DNA of 64,000 nt, taken from NCBI GenBank assembly GCA_018296165.2, contig JACKQL020000035.1, forward strand, positions 1 through 64,000, read 5' to 3'. This document shows positions 47,683 to 58,486 of the stretch, piece by piece. Each line of letters opens with the position of its first letter. The first letter of the stretch is position 1. The stretch comes from Termitomyces sp. T153 (taxonomy: Eukaryota; Basidiomycota; Agaricomycetes; Agaricales; Lyophyllaceae). The notes beneath the pieces were generated by a model that had not been told where the DNA came from, ran no database searches, and saw only the letters and a program-made list of their open reading frames with translations. The translations under genes were made by a program, and so were the position numbers.

Positions 47683-49314
47683 TCACCCTCCTAGAGTCCT
47701 CCGGCCTCCCAGCTGTCTAAAAGTCAGTTGCCCTGCCGGTTGGCTCACGCTTTGGGGCTGCTGCTTTCCATAAGGGATTGCCCCTTCAGGTGCCCCCCAG
47801 TGTGTCCATTTCTCACTCATTGGATAGTAGGGCATTGCGTTCTCCGGCAACCATGTGTTCATCTCCATGCACATTTTCTGAAAGATTGCACACTTCCTTG
47901 AATAACTTGGGTGTCCTATGAGGCCGCATTGGATGCAGTGAGGTGGGTTTGTACATCCCTTGCTGGGGTGGTCTTCCCTGCACCTCGCGCACTGCTCAGG
48001 CTTTGTGCAAGCTGTCACTACATGCCCATATCCTTGGCACCTGTAGCACCTCATGGGTTCTCTTCCCTGCTTCTCCGCCATCACTCTTGTATGGTGTATG
48101 TATAATCCCATTGTGGTCGCCTTGTTTGCATTGTTCTCATTACTGAACTTTGCTATTAAGTGACCTACTCTTTGTCCCTTTCTTTGGTTCTCGATGGGTT
48201 TTATCCACCTCAGCGAGGTGATCGCCCCTCTGCTAAGGTCGCTGGCCTCCTTGATTGCCTCCCTTTCCTCTGTTGACTCTGGATCAAGCATGATGGGCAC
48301 AAATTTGATTATAATCAGATACATACGTTTCTTTATTTTTGCCCCTCCTCCTATTGCTCCTTCTATTTCTCTTGACCTGTTCTTTACCCACGCTGCTCCT
48401 TCCTCATTTGACATTTCCAGCAGGATTCCCCCATTGGTCATCCTTGCTAGGGCCTTTATCGTGTAGTTGTTGTATCCTTCAATGAGGCTGAGTTGGTCAT
48501 TCAGCTTGTTTGTGAGTCCCGTAATCGACATGTTCATCATCCTTTCTCTATCCTCTCCTGGTTGGTCTAGATCTATCAGTACTTGCCTCTGTCTCACCGC
48601 CTCCCTCGCTCTCAACCTTGGGTCAACATTGGTGTTGCGCTTGAAGGGGGTGTTGCCCTCCTCAGGTGTTGTCTTTAGTGCTTCGCTGTAAGTCTTTGCC
48701 TTCGCTGTCAGCTTGACTGATGCCTTGCTCATCATTTTTGCTGCCCTTGTTGCTTCCTCTATCTTTTTGGTTACTTTGTTGATTGTGGTGTCCATCGTCT
48801 TTCTTATTGTTTCCTCTATGCGTGCTGCAGCTTTGTCTGTTAGCGGGTTTCCCTTCCCTTCCTCATCCTTCTCTATTAATTCCAGGAGTCTTGCCATTGC
48901 TCTTATTTTTGCCTGCATCTCCTTAGCTTTCTCTAGACTAGTCATTTCCAAGTTCACTAGGGTGTCCAGGACTTTCACCATCGTTTTCACTGTTATCCTG
49001 TCTCCCGCAGTGATCAGCCCAGTTGTGCGCAATTGCCTCTCACCATCTTCAGCATTTGCCACTATAAGTGTTCTTTCCTCTTGACTTTCTTCTTCATGGG
49101 CCCTCTCTGGCGTACTCTCCGTCCTTTCCATTGCTCTCTCTGTTTTGCCCTCTCCACTCTCCCTCTGTTTCAACAATCTCATCTCCCTTCTAGTGTAGTC
49201 AGTGATTTTAGCGCCTTTCACAAGTGCTGTTCTGTTTATTCCTTGTGGGGATTGTTCTCTCAGTTGACTTTTTTTGGTTGTGGATGCCCTCCCGCTTGCT
49301 CTGGGGGGGCCCAT
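47683..49314 (-). CDS. LINE ORF1, Gag-like protein with zinc knuckles
   Basis: An open frame of 543 residues. ORF1 proteins bind the element RNA and form the ribonucleoprotein used for target-primed reverse transcription. The N-terminal half is Lys/Glu-rich and helical, probably a coiled coil (MQAKIRAMARLLELIEKDEE and neighbours). The C-terminal part has three zinc knuckles: CYRCQGYGHVVTAC (CX2CX4HX4C), CARCREDHPSKGC (CX2CX3HX4C) and CIQCGLIGHPSYSRKC (CX2CX4HX6C). No internal stop is present, unlike ORF2. An overlapping frame upstream (from 49429) could be a former N-terminal extension lost through a shift in a G-run near 49300-49310. Confidence 0.85.
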   Translation of the reverse strand: MGPPRASGRASTTKKSQLREQSPQGINRTALVKGAKITDYTRREMRLLKQRESGEGKTERAMERTESTPERAHEEESQEERTLIVANAEDGERQLRTTGLITAGDRITVKTMVKVLDTLVNLEMTSLEKAKEMQAKIRAMARLLELIEKDEEGKGNPLTDKAAARIEETIRKTMDTTINKVTKKIEEATRAAKMMSKASVKLTAKAKTYSEALKTTPEEGNTPFKRNTNVDPRLRAREAVRQRQVLIDLDQPGEDRERMMNMSITGLTNKLNDQLSLIEGYNNYTIKALARMTNGGILLEMSNEEGAAWVKNRSREIEGAIGGGAKIKKRMYLIIIKFVPIMLDPESTEEREAIKEASDLSRGAITSLRWIKPIENQRKGQRVGHLIAKFSNENNANKATTMGLYIHHTRVMAEKQGREPMRCYRCQGYGHVVTACTKPEQCARCREDHPSKGCTNPPHCIQCGLIGHPSYSRKCAIFQKMCMEMNTWLPENAMPYYPMSEKWTHWGAPEGAIPYGKQQPQSVSQPAGQLTFRQLGGRRTLGG

Positions 49315-49514
49315 CCTCTGGAGGTTGGTTGTTGGGTGTGTGTGTGGGGGGGTTCTTACTCTCCTTGGACGGTTTTAGATGAGTGGTATTAGTTTTTGAA
49401 AGTGCTACAGGAGTCAATTCAGTGTGCACTTTGTGCTCTGAGCCTGAAGTTTTTTTGGGGTCCTAGTCAGGGTGCCACGTAGTACCGGTCCAAGAAGAGT
49501 CAGTGATTGGAGAT

Positions 49515-49856
49515 GATAAAAAGTAGAGCATGCATGGCCAGTGAAGTGTAAAAACCTCCAAAAGAGGGTCAGTAGAGTCTATCAGGCCAAACAAAGCTTC
49601 TTCTCACAGTATCAGAGCAGAGAGAATGGTTGATGCTTCAAATTAGAAAGAGAGGTCAAAAGAAAGAGTGATTTGGTACAATGATTGATCTTTGCCACAC
49701 ACCAAAGGAAAAGGCTGAAAATTTGAAGCTAGCCAACTTACATAATTTTACATAAGCATTACATAAGGATTGATAGAACCCAGTTTCTTAAGATTTGTTG
49801 TCACATATAATAGGTGCACAGCCACTTTCCCAGGAGTTGTCACATATACTATAGAC
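49515..49856. repeat. Dispersed repeat, right of the LINE
   Basis: No gene. This is the continuation of the sequence the LINE split. From about 49797 it matches the leader of the hairpin module (CATATAATAGGTGCACAGCC, CTTTCCCAGGAGTTGTCACA). Confidence 0.55.
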
Positions 49857-49962
49857 GAGCTACGCCCTGTGCCTTCAGTACAGGCCTGTAGCTCTTGCTT
49901 CATCCCAGACCCAACCTCACTTTGTTCGGTTAGATCTTTGTATTTTGTTGACCAAGTTGACC
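49857..49962. repeat. Decayed hairpin and minisatellite array 4
   Basis: Hairpin 49857-49894 (GAGCTACGCCCTGTGCC ... GGCCTGTAGCTC) plus a little more than one 59-bp repeat unit, immediately 3' of Helitron segment 1 on the minus strand. Confidence 0.8.
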
Positions 49963-51142
49963 AAGTGTTGGTTTTTTCTTACAATTCAATACATTGAGAT
50001 TTCATCTATAAACCAATCATGTATCTATATTACATTATTAATAAAATACTACAATGTCCACTGGTATATATTACAGATGCTGAAAATTATAAAAGTTAGT
50101 ACTAACTAACCAATTATTTAAACTGTCACACTTACATTTGTAAACCATTAAGAATATCTATACTACATGGTCCAGCTATAGACATTAGGTGCTGAAGTTC
50201 ATAGAAGTTAGCAATTTCTTGCTTGAATCCAACAAAACTCACACTTACATTTGTAAACCATTCAAGATTTCCTGATAGACAATATTTGCAGTCTTTCTTG
50301 ATGTGTTTTCTGGGTCCAAGATGACTTTGATACAATCTCCTGATGTGCACCATGAGAGTGCAACATAAAGTTGGCCATGTGAAAAAACTCCTGATTGAAG
50401 GTCCAAGCCAACATGCTTGACTGATTGACCCTGAGACTTGTTGATAGTCATAGCAAAGGCCAATCGAACTGGGAATTGTCTCCTGTGCAATGGAATTGGC
50501 AAATCCTCTTCAGACACATCCATGTTGATTCTTGGAATCAAAACAATTGATCCTGCAAACTTGGCATCCCCACTGATGATCCTACATCTGAGAACTCTGG
50601 TGCTGATGTGAGTGACAATCATTCTTGTCCCATTGCAAAGTCCTTTGGTTGTATCCAGATTCCTGAGCAGCATGACAGGAACACCAATCTTCAAAGCCAA
50701 TTTAGCCAAAGGCAAACTGCTGGCTCTGAGAGAGTTGAGGTATTTCATTGGATACAATCCAAGGCCATTAGGATTCCCATCATCAGATATGACAGAGTCT
50801 GCACTCTGCAAGATTTTCTCTTCTCCTGGGCATCTCTGCAAAACTTCAGAGTTGATATCCTCTACATCAAGGTATGGGATTCTGCAAAGGAGCATCCCAC
50901 CCTTCAGGCAAAACAGTTTCTGGAATGACCATAAAAAATGGATCAGCAGCAGCAGCTGCCTGCCTAATAGGTCTTCCCAAAGAGCCAGAAGCAGTGGCTA
51001 TAGGTCTCAAACCCCCAGTTCCCATAGATTGATTGATACCCCCAGGCCCCAATTGAAGTGGTGGGACAACCACAGTATTGATCTGTTCCAAAGATCTATT
51101 GTTTCTATTTGCTCAACAATTGTCAGGATCTGTCATTTGTAA
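49963..51142 (-). mobile_element. Helitron segment 1: helicase C-terminus joined to a different 5' part
   Basis: The minus strand encodes the C-terminal part of a PIF1-like Helitron helicase (50245-50869): DVEDINSEVLQRCPGEEK, SLPLAKLALKIGVPVMLLRN, GLCNGTRMIVTHI, QFPVRLAFAMTINKSQGQSV (motif V region) and LYVALSWCTSGDCIKVI. From 49963 to 50869 it matches 52119-53025 base for base with few changes. Upstream of 50869 the copies part. Here the next frame (51091-50867) reads INTVVVPPLQLGPGGINQSM, ASGSLGRPIRQAAAA and ETVLPEGWDAPLQN, not helicase. This looks like an internally deleted, non-autonomous Helitron or a captured segment. Confidence 0.75.
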
Positions 51143-51727
51143 CTGTTCAAGTCTCCTTTGATTCCTAGCTTGTTGCCTTTGGCTTTCAGTAGTAGTAGGT
51201 GGTTGCCTGAAATATCCATTGTTAAGCAATTTAACAGTCAAAAACCATTAAAATTGACTTGCATGATGAGATATTTGATGTATCAATAGCTCAATGTGGT
51301 TAAGTGTTACTAATAAGCTTGTTAGTCAACATCAATCAATCAATAGATGTGACGAAACATACTTTGTCATGTGGCCTCCTTTCCACAACTTTGGAAATGC
51401 CCATTATTTGGTCATGTTGTGTCCAAAAACGTGCAAGGCATGAAAAACAGTGTCCACTAAATCATGTTTGGCCTTTTTCATCCCTGCAGACTAATTGGCA
51501 CCTTTTACACATAGTCAAAAGATAGTACTTATTCATTAAAGTTGTCTACTGTACTTTTTTTTGTAGAAAATGTATTCAAAGAGTGGCAAAACAGCCTATT
51601 ACCATAAAAGGGTTTAAATTTGTCAGCATTTGTCAGCACTGACAAATTTTAGTCAGCACAGTCCAAAGTCATCGCATATAATGGGCGCACAGCCACTTTC
51701 CCAGGAGTCGTCCCATATTATATAGAT
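51143..51727. repeat. Dispersed repeat, copy B
   Basis: No gene. From about 51495 it is similar to copy A at 42140-42364 and leads into the hairpin module. The first 350 bp are AT-rich with no recognised similarity. Confidence 0.6.
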
Positions 51728-52118
51728 GAGCTATGCTCCGTGTCTTCAGCATGGGCCTATAGCTCTTGCTTCATCCCAGACCCAACCTCACTTTGTTCAG
51801 TTAGGTCCTTGATATTCTACTCAATACTTCATCCCAGACCCAACCTCACTTTGTTTGGTTAGGTCTTTGTATTTCTAAGTCAATGCTTTATCCCAGACCC
51901 AACCTCACTTCATTTGGTTAGGTCCTTGTATTTCAAACTTAATGCTAAGTCCCAGACCCAACCTCACTTCATTCAGTTAGGTCTTTGTATTTCTAACTCA
52001 GTGCTTTATCCCAGACCCAACCTCACTTTGTTCAGTTAGGTCTTTGTATTTCTAACTCAGTGCTTCATTCCAGACCCAACCTCACTTTGTTTGGTTGGGT
52101 CTTTGTATCTTGTTGACT
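51728..52118. repeat. Decayed hairpin and minisatellite array 5
   Basis: Hairpin 51728-51765 (GAGCTATGCTCCGTGTC ... GGCCTATAGCTC) and about six 59-bp units, immediately 3' of Helitron segment 2 on the minus strand. Confidence 0.85.
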
Positions 52119-55100
52119 AAGTGTTGGTTTTTTCTTACAATTCAATACATTGAGATTTCATCTATAAACCAATCATGTATCTATATTACATTATTAATAA
52201 AATACTACAATGTCCACTGGTATATATTACAGATGCTGAAAATTATAAAAGTTAGTACTAACTAACCAATTATTTAAACTGTCACACTTACATTTGTAAA
52301 CCATTAAGAATATCTATACTACATGGTCCAGCTATAGACATTAGGTGCTGAAGTTCATAGAAGTTAGCAATTTCTTGCTTGAATCCAACAAAACTCACAC
52401 TTACATTTGTAAACCATTCAAGATTTCCTGATAGACAATATTTGCAGTCTTTCTTGATGTGTTTTCTGGGTCCAAGATGACTTTGATACAATCTCCTGAT
52501 GTGCACCATGAGAGTGCAACATAAAGTTGGCCATGTGAAAAAACTCCTGATTGAAGGTCCAAGCCAACATGCTTGACTGATTGACCCTGAGACTTGTTGA
52601 TTGTCATAGCAAAGGCCAATTGAACTGGAAATTGTCTCCTGTGCAATGGAATTGGCAATTCTTCTTCAGACACATCCATATTGATTCTTGGAATCAAAAC
52701 AATTGATCCTGCAAACTTGGCATCCCCACTGATGATCCTACATCTGAGAACTCTGGTGCTGATGTGAGTGACAATCATTCTTGTCCCATTGCAAAGTCCT
52801 TTGGTTGTATCCAGATTCCTGAGCAGCATGACAGGAACACCAATCTTCAAAGCCAATTTAGCCAAAGGCAAACTGCTGGCTCTGAGAGAGTTGAGGTATT
52901 CCATTGGATACAATCCAAGGCCATTAGGATTCCCATCATCAGATATAATAGAGTCTGCACTCTGCAAGATTTTCTCTTCTCCTGGACATTTCTGCAGAAC
53001 TTCAGAGTTGATATCCTCTACATCAGAGTTCTTGCCAGAAAGGATGGTACAGTCCAAATAATACTGATCATCTTGATGGTGATCAATATGAGGATAAGTG
53101 GAAGAGATCAATCAAGTGACAGAATTGTCATCACAGATCATGGTTTCTGGAAGTTGTACTGTTTCTCCAGGCCCAAGGTTTTTTCCAGCACCAACATCCA
53201 ATAACCAAGCTGCATGAGCAATGTTATCAGGAGTCTGATCCAATCTCATGTTTTGAACCAAGTAGTGGACTTGAATTTGATCCCAAAGTCTTCCCCTTTT
53301 GAGTGAAGCAGCAATCATCTGCTGCCTGAGTCCTCGCTGGATAACTAGGAGAGTTTGCCTAAAATCTCCTCCAAACACTACAGTCACTCCACCAAAAGGA
53401 ACATCCTTCTCCAGGATGTCTCTGAACCCTTGATCCACAGAGTCAATGGCATTTTTGTGTTGCATTGGGACTTCAGCCCAGATAACAACTTTGGTCTAGA
53501 GTAAGAGTTGAGACAATTGAGTTCCTCTCTTAATATTGGCAATGGATGTATCCAGAATGGGGATTTTAAACCTTGAATGTGTTCTACCACCCTCCAGCAA
53601 TAAGGCAGCAATCCCAGATGATGCTACACATAATGCCACATCTCCATTGGACCAAACAGCAGAAGCTAAAGTGTTGCAGACAAATGTTTTGCCACATCCA
53701 CCTGCACTATGAATGAATATCATCTTGCCCAAGTTGTTGTCCATAGAGTCCATAACTTCATTGAAGGCTCCCAGTTGTTCACCATTAAACCTGGCCTTGT
53801 TTTCATCCACCCTTCTCTTCAACTCCTCAACATCATAATCTGTTTCTTCTTGCAAAAGCCTATTTTCTAAAATCATTTAATCAATATCAATGTCAACTCT
53901 TTATACAATGTCCAACTTGCCTGGAATCACATTCCAAACTTGTTGGGGTTCTGGCATATTGGAAAAGTCTCAAAGAGTCTTGCCAAAATTCTTCAGATTG
54001 TCATTAATCAGATGAAGGCCATAGTCATAGACATCTTCATCAGTAAAGACTCTGTCCCTGTACTACCTGATATTCTCCAATCTGTGTTGAAGATCATCAC
54101 AAATGGAGTGCTTGAATTTGTCCCATAGAGCTTCTGGAGTGGTAGGAGCACAGTGGAATAGGATAGTGCAAAAGAGCTGTCTGAGAGCTGATCCTGATTG
54201 GATTGGAGCAGCTTCAGCAAGACACTGCCTCCATTCTGCATCATCTTCTAAAAGACCAAGGGCCTTGCATGCCTCCTTGTAAGTAGGATAGGTGTGGCCA
54301 TTGACTGTCCTGAGATCAGCCCATGATGTTGCATTGATCACAACTGTCAGGAGCATCCTAAGGTAGAACCTTTCTCCCTGTTGAGGTGAAGCAAAGTACA
54401 TCCTCCCAATAGCTGTTCCTCTCTGCCACTGCTTCCAGGTCCTTTTAGAAGCTTCATGAACAAATTTGGTTGGAAAGTTCTGATAAGTGGTGTTGTTATC
54501 AGGGAATTTGGCATTGGCTTCAAACTAAGCAGTGAGTGCAGTCTTGTTTGCATTAGGCCTGGCAGCTACTATCTCCAAAGGCTCATTATCTTGAAAGTAG
54601 ACTTCATGTTGGCTCTCCAAATGCACAGGTAATCAATATACAGGGGGATGTTCTCCATGCATGTTGAATTCAAAGATGTGCCAGCAAGCCTCAGGTGCAG
54701 AGATGTATCTGGCATCCAAGTGTTCCTTGATTTCATCCCTCTGGTCCATCTGCTCTCCAGAAATCTCCAAAGTTGTTCTATCATGGCCTTTGTAGATGTA
54801 CTTGTGAATGTACTTGATAGCTTCCACCAAAGCACAGACCTCCACATTGATGTGACATTTGTACTTGGCTGAGAGATAAAGGTTGTATGGAACAACATCT
54901 CGATTGTCATAATGATGGCCATTCTTTTCAAAGAAGCATCCATTGTCAGGTCTAGCATATTGATGATAGCCATTATCTCCATACTGAGTAGCCTCTTGGA
55001 ATTTCTTTGGGTATTTTTTGGACCATTTGCCATCTACCATGCACTTAGCATTGGGTTTGGCAGCTCCACATGGACCATGGACCATGTTGGTAGTAACAAT

Positions 55101-57676
55101 CTGACAACAAAGATAAGTAACTGAATTCAGGATTCAAACAAAGCCAATACCTGATACAATTCAGGCTAAGCAACTGGATCTGGAATTTGGGCAGAAACAA
55201 TGGAATCTACATCAGGTGCATCCTTGATCCTGTAATGGCAATGGAAAAGGATCAAGATGTGCATATGTGGAAGTCCTCTCTTTTGGAATTCAATGGTATG
55301 GACATAAAGCCACACAGCTGCCAAAGAGACCTTCCTTGATCTCCTTTACTACAGCATTCTCTCTGAGTTCAAATACTCTGGCAACAATGTCAGGTTGATC
55401 AGCAGCTGTTTGCCTTTTCCCATTGACTGCAGGTTCCTTCAAGAGAGCTTCTTCAATTTCTGACCACTTTGGATTGGCAGTCATAGTCAAGAAGAAATCA
55501 GGTTTTCCAAAATTCCTGCAGATAGCAATAGAGTCCTGGAATAATTGCTGTATCTGTCGATCACTTCCAGTATGCAAGGATGGAAGGATAACATGTTGGC
55601 TTTGTGGGGTAACTTGTTCATCTCCAGCAGCAGCATCCACTACTCCCTGATAAACTTCAGCTCTGATCTTCTTCTGATTGTGTCAAATCCAATTCAACTT
55701 GTTTTGTTCCATGAAAGCCCATTGATGTGCTCCTATGCCACCTAGTGCTATGCAGGAAACCTAAAAAGAGAACCTAACACTAGTCACCAGATAGGGTAGC
55801 TGGCAGTAGGAGGTTAATAGTTAAGGGCAAGTTAGTAACCATCCCAGAGAATAAGAGCAAATGGGAGTGTAAAGTGTGAATTTGGAAGTATTGCTAGAAC
55901 TATCCTAAGTTGCTAGACAGCAATGGAGTGTGATAAAACAGGTGAAGACAAATACATCACTAAGGCAAAGCAAACTTTAACAATGGAAGAGGAGTAGGGT
56001 AGAGAAAGGAATGGAGGAGTGGTAACAGGGAAACTGAACAGGGGACAAACACAAATTAATTGCTAGCTGTAGTTGCTAGTGTCACTGAGTCAAAATAATG
56101 CTAAGGGCACCTGTAGTTGGTACTATACAAAGTCAAAATCAGAGTTGGCAAGACTTGTTGCTAAGTCATTGTCAATGAAGGGCAAGATATAGAGTAAACA
56201 AGGGAGGCAAAATGAAATCTCAAGCTGGTAAGCTTAGAGATTTAGGGATTCAATAGAAGCAGTAGTCAATGAGGATGAGGTTCTGTGTTCTTCCTTCTTT
56301 GGATGGCTATGTACAACCAGTATTTATACTGTTCAAGGGTATAGTATGGGAAAAAGAAACAAATAGTTGCCACTAGCAACAGTGTCTGCCAAAGTGTTTA
56401 TGATACATATGAAGTGTCAATCTGTAACCAAGTGACAAAATTAAGTGAAGTCTATGCATCACCTGATTGCAATAAAGCTCAAAAAGAGTGAGTCTGATGT
56501 CAATACCTGAAGTGTAGATGCTGTTCCAGTATGTTTGTAAGCTCAACAAGAGAAATGATAAGTCAGAACCACCTGACTGGCAATATGTCCATACACAGTG
56601 GGAGAAAGCTGGGTTGTCAGCAAGGAGTTGCTAGTGATTGTCACTACAAAAAGTCTTGGCCTTGTTCTAGACCCAAAGTCAAGACTCCTCATGATGTTCC
56701 TCATGATTGGCAAGTCTTGTGGTCACTAAAATCTTGTGCAAAGGCTATGTCATTCCAGACCCTGGGGCTAGGCCTCATGTGCTAAATGTCATAACTTATG
56801 TCATGTCAAAATAGTCAGCTGCTGCCTCAGTCCAAGATTGCCAAAATTGATGCTCAGCAACAAATGGGTCTTATCACCATGCATCTACAACATATTGTTG
56901 AAATAACCTCCCACTCCAGAGTAATGGTGCATTGAATTCTAAAGTTCTTTGCTGCAGCCTATATGCATAATATGCTGTTTGGGTGACCTTTGCTGATCTT
57001 TGTTGATTCTGTGGTCCAAAATGAGAGTGAATGTCAGTGTGAAATCCAGGCTGTCCAGTGGGAAAGATGATGGTATAATGCAATGGAGTGTAATATGGGT
57101 GCAAGTGACTGATCTGCTTTAATTGACCTCCATGCAAGTGCAAGACTATATCATGATCATTTGATTGCTCTTCTGAGCCATCTCCTGGAATTACAGCTGC
57201 AACTCCCTCCTATTCATTAGGGTCATTATAGCATTGAGGATCTCCAAAATCAGCTGTAAGCTTGACAGAAAGCCTTTATGGTTGGCCTTCTGGAACTTCT
57301 CCCATAACCTGTCTAGCCTGCTTGTATAAGCCAATGAAGGGATTGACTCTAGCAAGCATATCCTGCAAAGAAGCCATTATCTGAGGATCAAGCCTGGGAT
57401 TGTTCTGTTGATAAAAAGCCAATTGCTGATTGTGATCATAAAAGTGAAGCTGTGCATATACAGACAGATTGCCTTCAATAGGAAGCAAGGCACCTATCAA
57501 ATGATGTAGTTCTCCATTGATCCTAAAGCTGTATGGTCCAGGAGCATTGGTAATGGCATGAGCAATTTTGACTCCCAGAGATGTGAATGCAAAGGCTGCA
57601 TTGTATTGACAGATAGATGTTTTAAAGGTGTCAGAGAGAGGATGATGCCCATGGAGCAGGTTCAGTAAATCTTATT
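52119..57676 (-). mobile_element. Helitron segment 2: 5'-truncated RepHel element
   Basis: RepHel proteins join a rolling-circle HUH nuclease to a PIF1-type helicase. On the minus strand, N to C: a Helitron-like N domain (LHGHHPLSDTFKTSICQYNA near 57640, YAQLHFYDHNQQ, then HLHPYYTPLHYTIIFPTGQ near 57090); Rep (PDFFLTMTANPKWSEIEEAL, EFQKRGLPHMHILI with the His-x-His metal site near 55245-55290, MVHGPCGAAKPNAKCM, and IKYIHKYIYKGHDR with the Tyr/Lys region); then helicase (Walker A SAGGCGKTF near 53700, FGGDFRQTLLVI, C-terminal motifs as in segment 1). Several stops interrupt it. The Walker B acidic pair reads WAEVPMQ, so Asp is lost. The coding sequence begins abruptly at about 57676 against unrelated DNA, so the 5' end is missing. 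A solo LTR splits Rep. Confidence 0.85.
55723..56876 (-). mobile_element. Solo LTR nested in the Helitron Rep
   Basis: The Rep frame reads ...QQYVVDAW up to 56877 and resumes with AFMEQNKLNW at about 55717. Between them lie 1,154 bp beginning TGATGTGC and ending TTATCA on +, flanked by CCAT on both sides (55719-55722 and 56877-56880; 4 of 5 bp if extended). TG...CA ends, a TATA-like TATAAATA on the minus strand (56328-56321) and no ORF fit a solo LTR transcribed on the minus strand. It is not the chromovirus LTR family of this window. Confidence 0.65.
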
Positions 57677-57741
57677 ATATAAATTGTTACTATTTCTGCT
57701 CCTCATATACCCTCATTCGGCACATATACACGTTGAACAAA

Positions 57742-58470
57742 TCATCGATTGCGTTTCTGGACCCGCCTAATAGGATCACGATGCTGCATCATATCGCGTT
57801 GCTTCTTCAAGGATTCTGAGGAATCTGGACCAATTGCCCCCGTACAATGCCTTAGAGCTGATGCTTCCGCGTGGATTCGAAACCCACGTCCCTGAGTAAC
57901 AGAAGATCTGACAGGTACATAGGGTCCGAGTTCTCTTTGGCGTCCATTTCAATATGGTCGTCAAAAGGGTTTACTGCCCTATTCTGCAAACGGCATTGTC
58001 GATCCTGCCACAATTAGTCAAGGATCTTCATCCATGAGACTCGAGCTGCATCGGCTCCGTGTCGAGGTAATCCTATTTGTCGAGTTTTTCACACTACCGT
58101 GTAGGCCGATACATGATCGATTGATCATTGATTCATAATTTCCATTACTTGTACAATGTTCGAACGATGTCTCTACTACTATGTAGGGCAGAGAAGACTA
58201 CAAAGAGTTTCTCGCTAATAAAACTCACGCTGGCTGCTGCGGTAGACCACCATCCTTCGTTCTCAATCTTTCAATCTCCGAGGGATCTCCAACGAGCTCC
58301 AACGATGAACTGTAGGGGATCTCCCCGTCAGCTTCTTTCAGCTTCTTCTGAAGCCGTCTGTACCTGATGTTTCACGATAAGTTGGCCGAACTATCTGACG
58401 TATACAAATGGAACATTAAAGCCCTTGATTCGAGAAGTCCTGATTCTCGACGGGTTTGGAGTCTGACATC
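57742..58470 (-). CDS. Unassigned coding segments beside the Helitron break
   Basis: Two minus-strand segments look coding. One at about 58370-58230 reads RYRRLQKKLKEADGEIPYSS then LVGDPSEIERLRTKDGG, ending at a GTGAGT donor. Another, ending at TGA 57742-57744, reads GPDSSESLKKQRDMMQHRDP then RRVQKRNR. Between them a frame QNRAVNPFDDHIEMDAKENS is open. I could not join them into one protein or recognise a family. The stop lies only about 65 bp from the truncated Helitron end. Confidence 0.35.
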
Positions 58471-58486
58471 GAAATCTCTTTTCTTT

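Larger units (their letters stand above)
43057..49499 (-). mobile_element. Full-length Tad-like LINE retrotransposon
   Basis: A 6.4-kb element lies between perfect 15-bp target duplications TCAGTGATTGGAGAT (43042-43056 and 49500-49514). The minus-strand 3' end is a poly(A) tract (T-rich 43055-43079 on +). The 5' leader is 185 bp, followed by ORF1 (49314-47683) and ORF2 (47588-43518). ORF2 has an APE-type endonuclease, RT and C-terminal RNase H, as in fungal Tad and I-clade elements. The precise target duplication and complete length indicate a simple insertion with no 5' truncation. Confidence 0.95.

Noticed and set aside
57860..57900. tRNA-like T-arm (GTGGGTTTCGAATCCACG) on the minus strand
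   Set aside because: No acceptor stem, D-arm or anticodon arm can be folded around it, and it lies in a region with coding-like frames.
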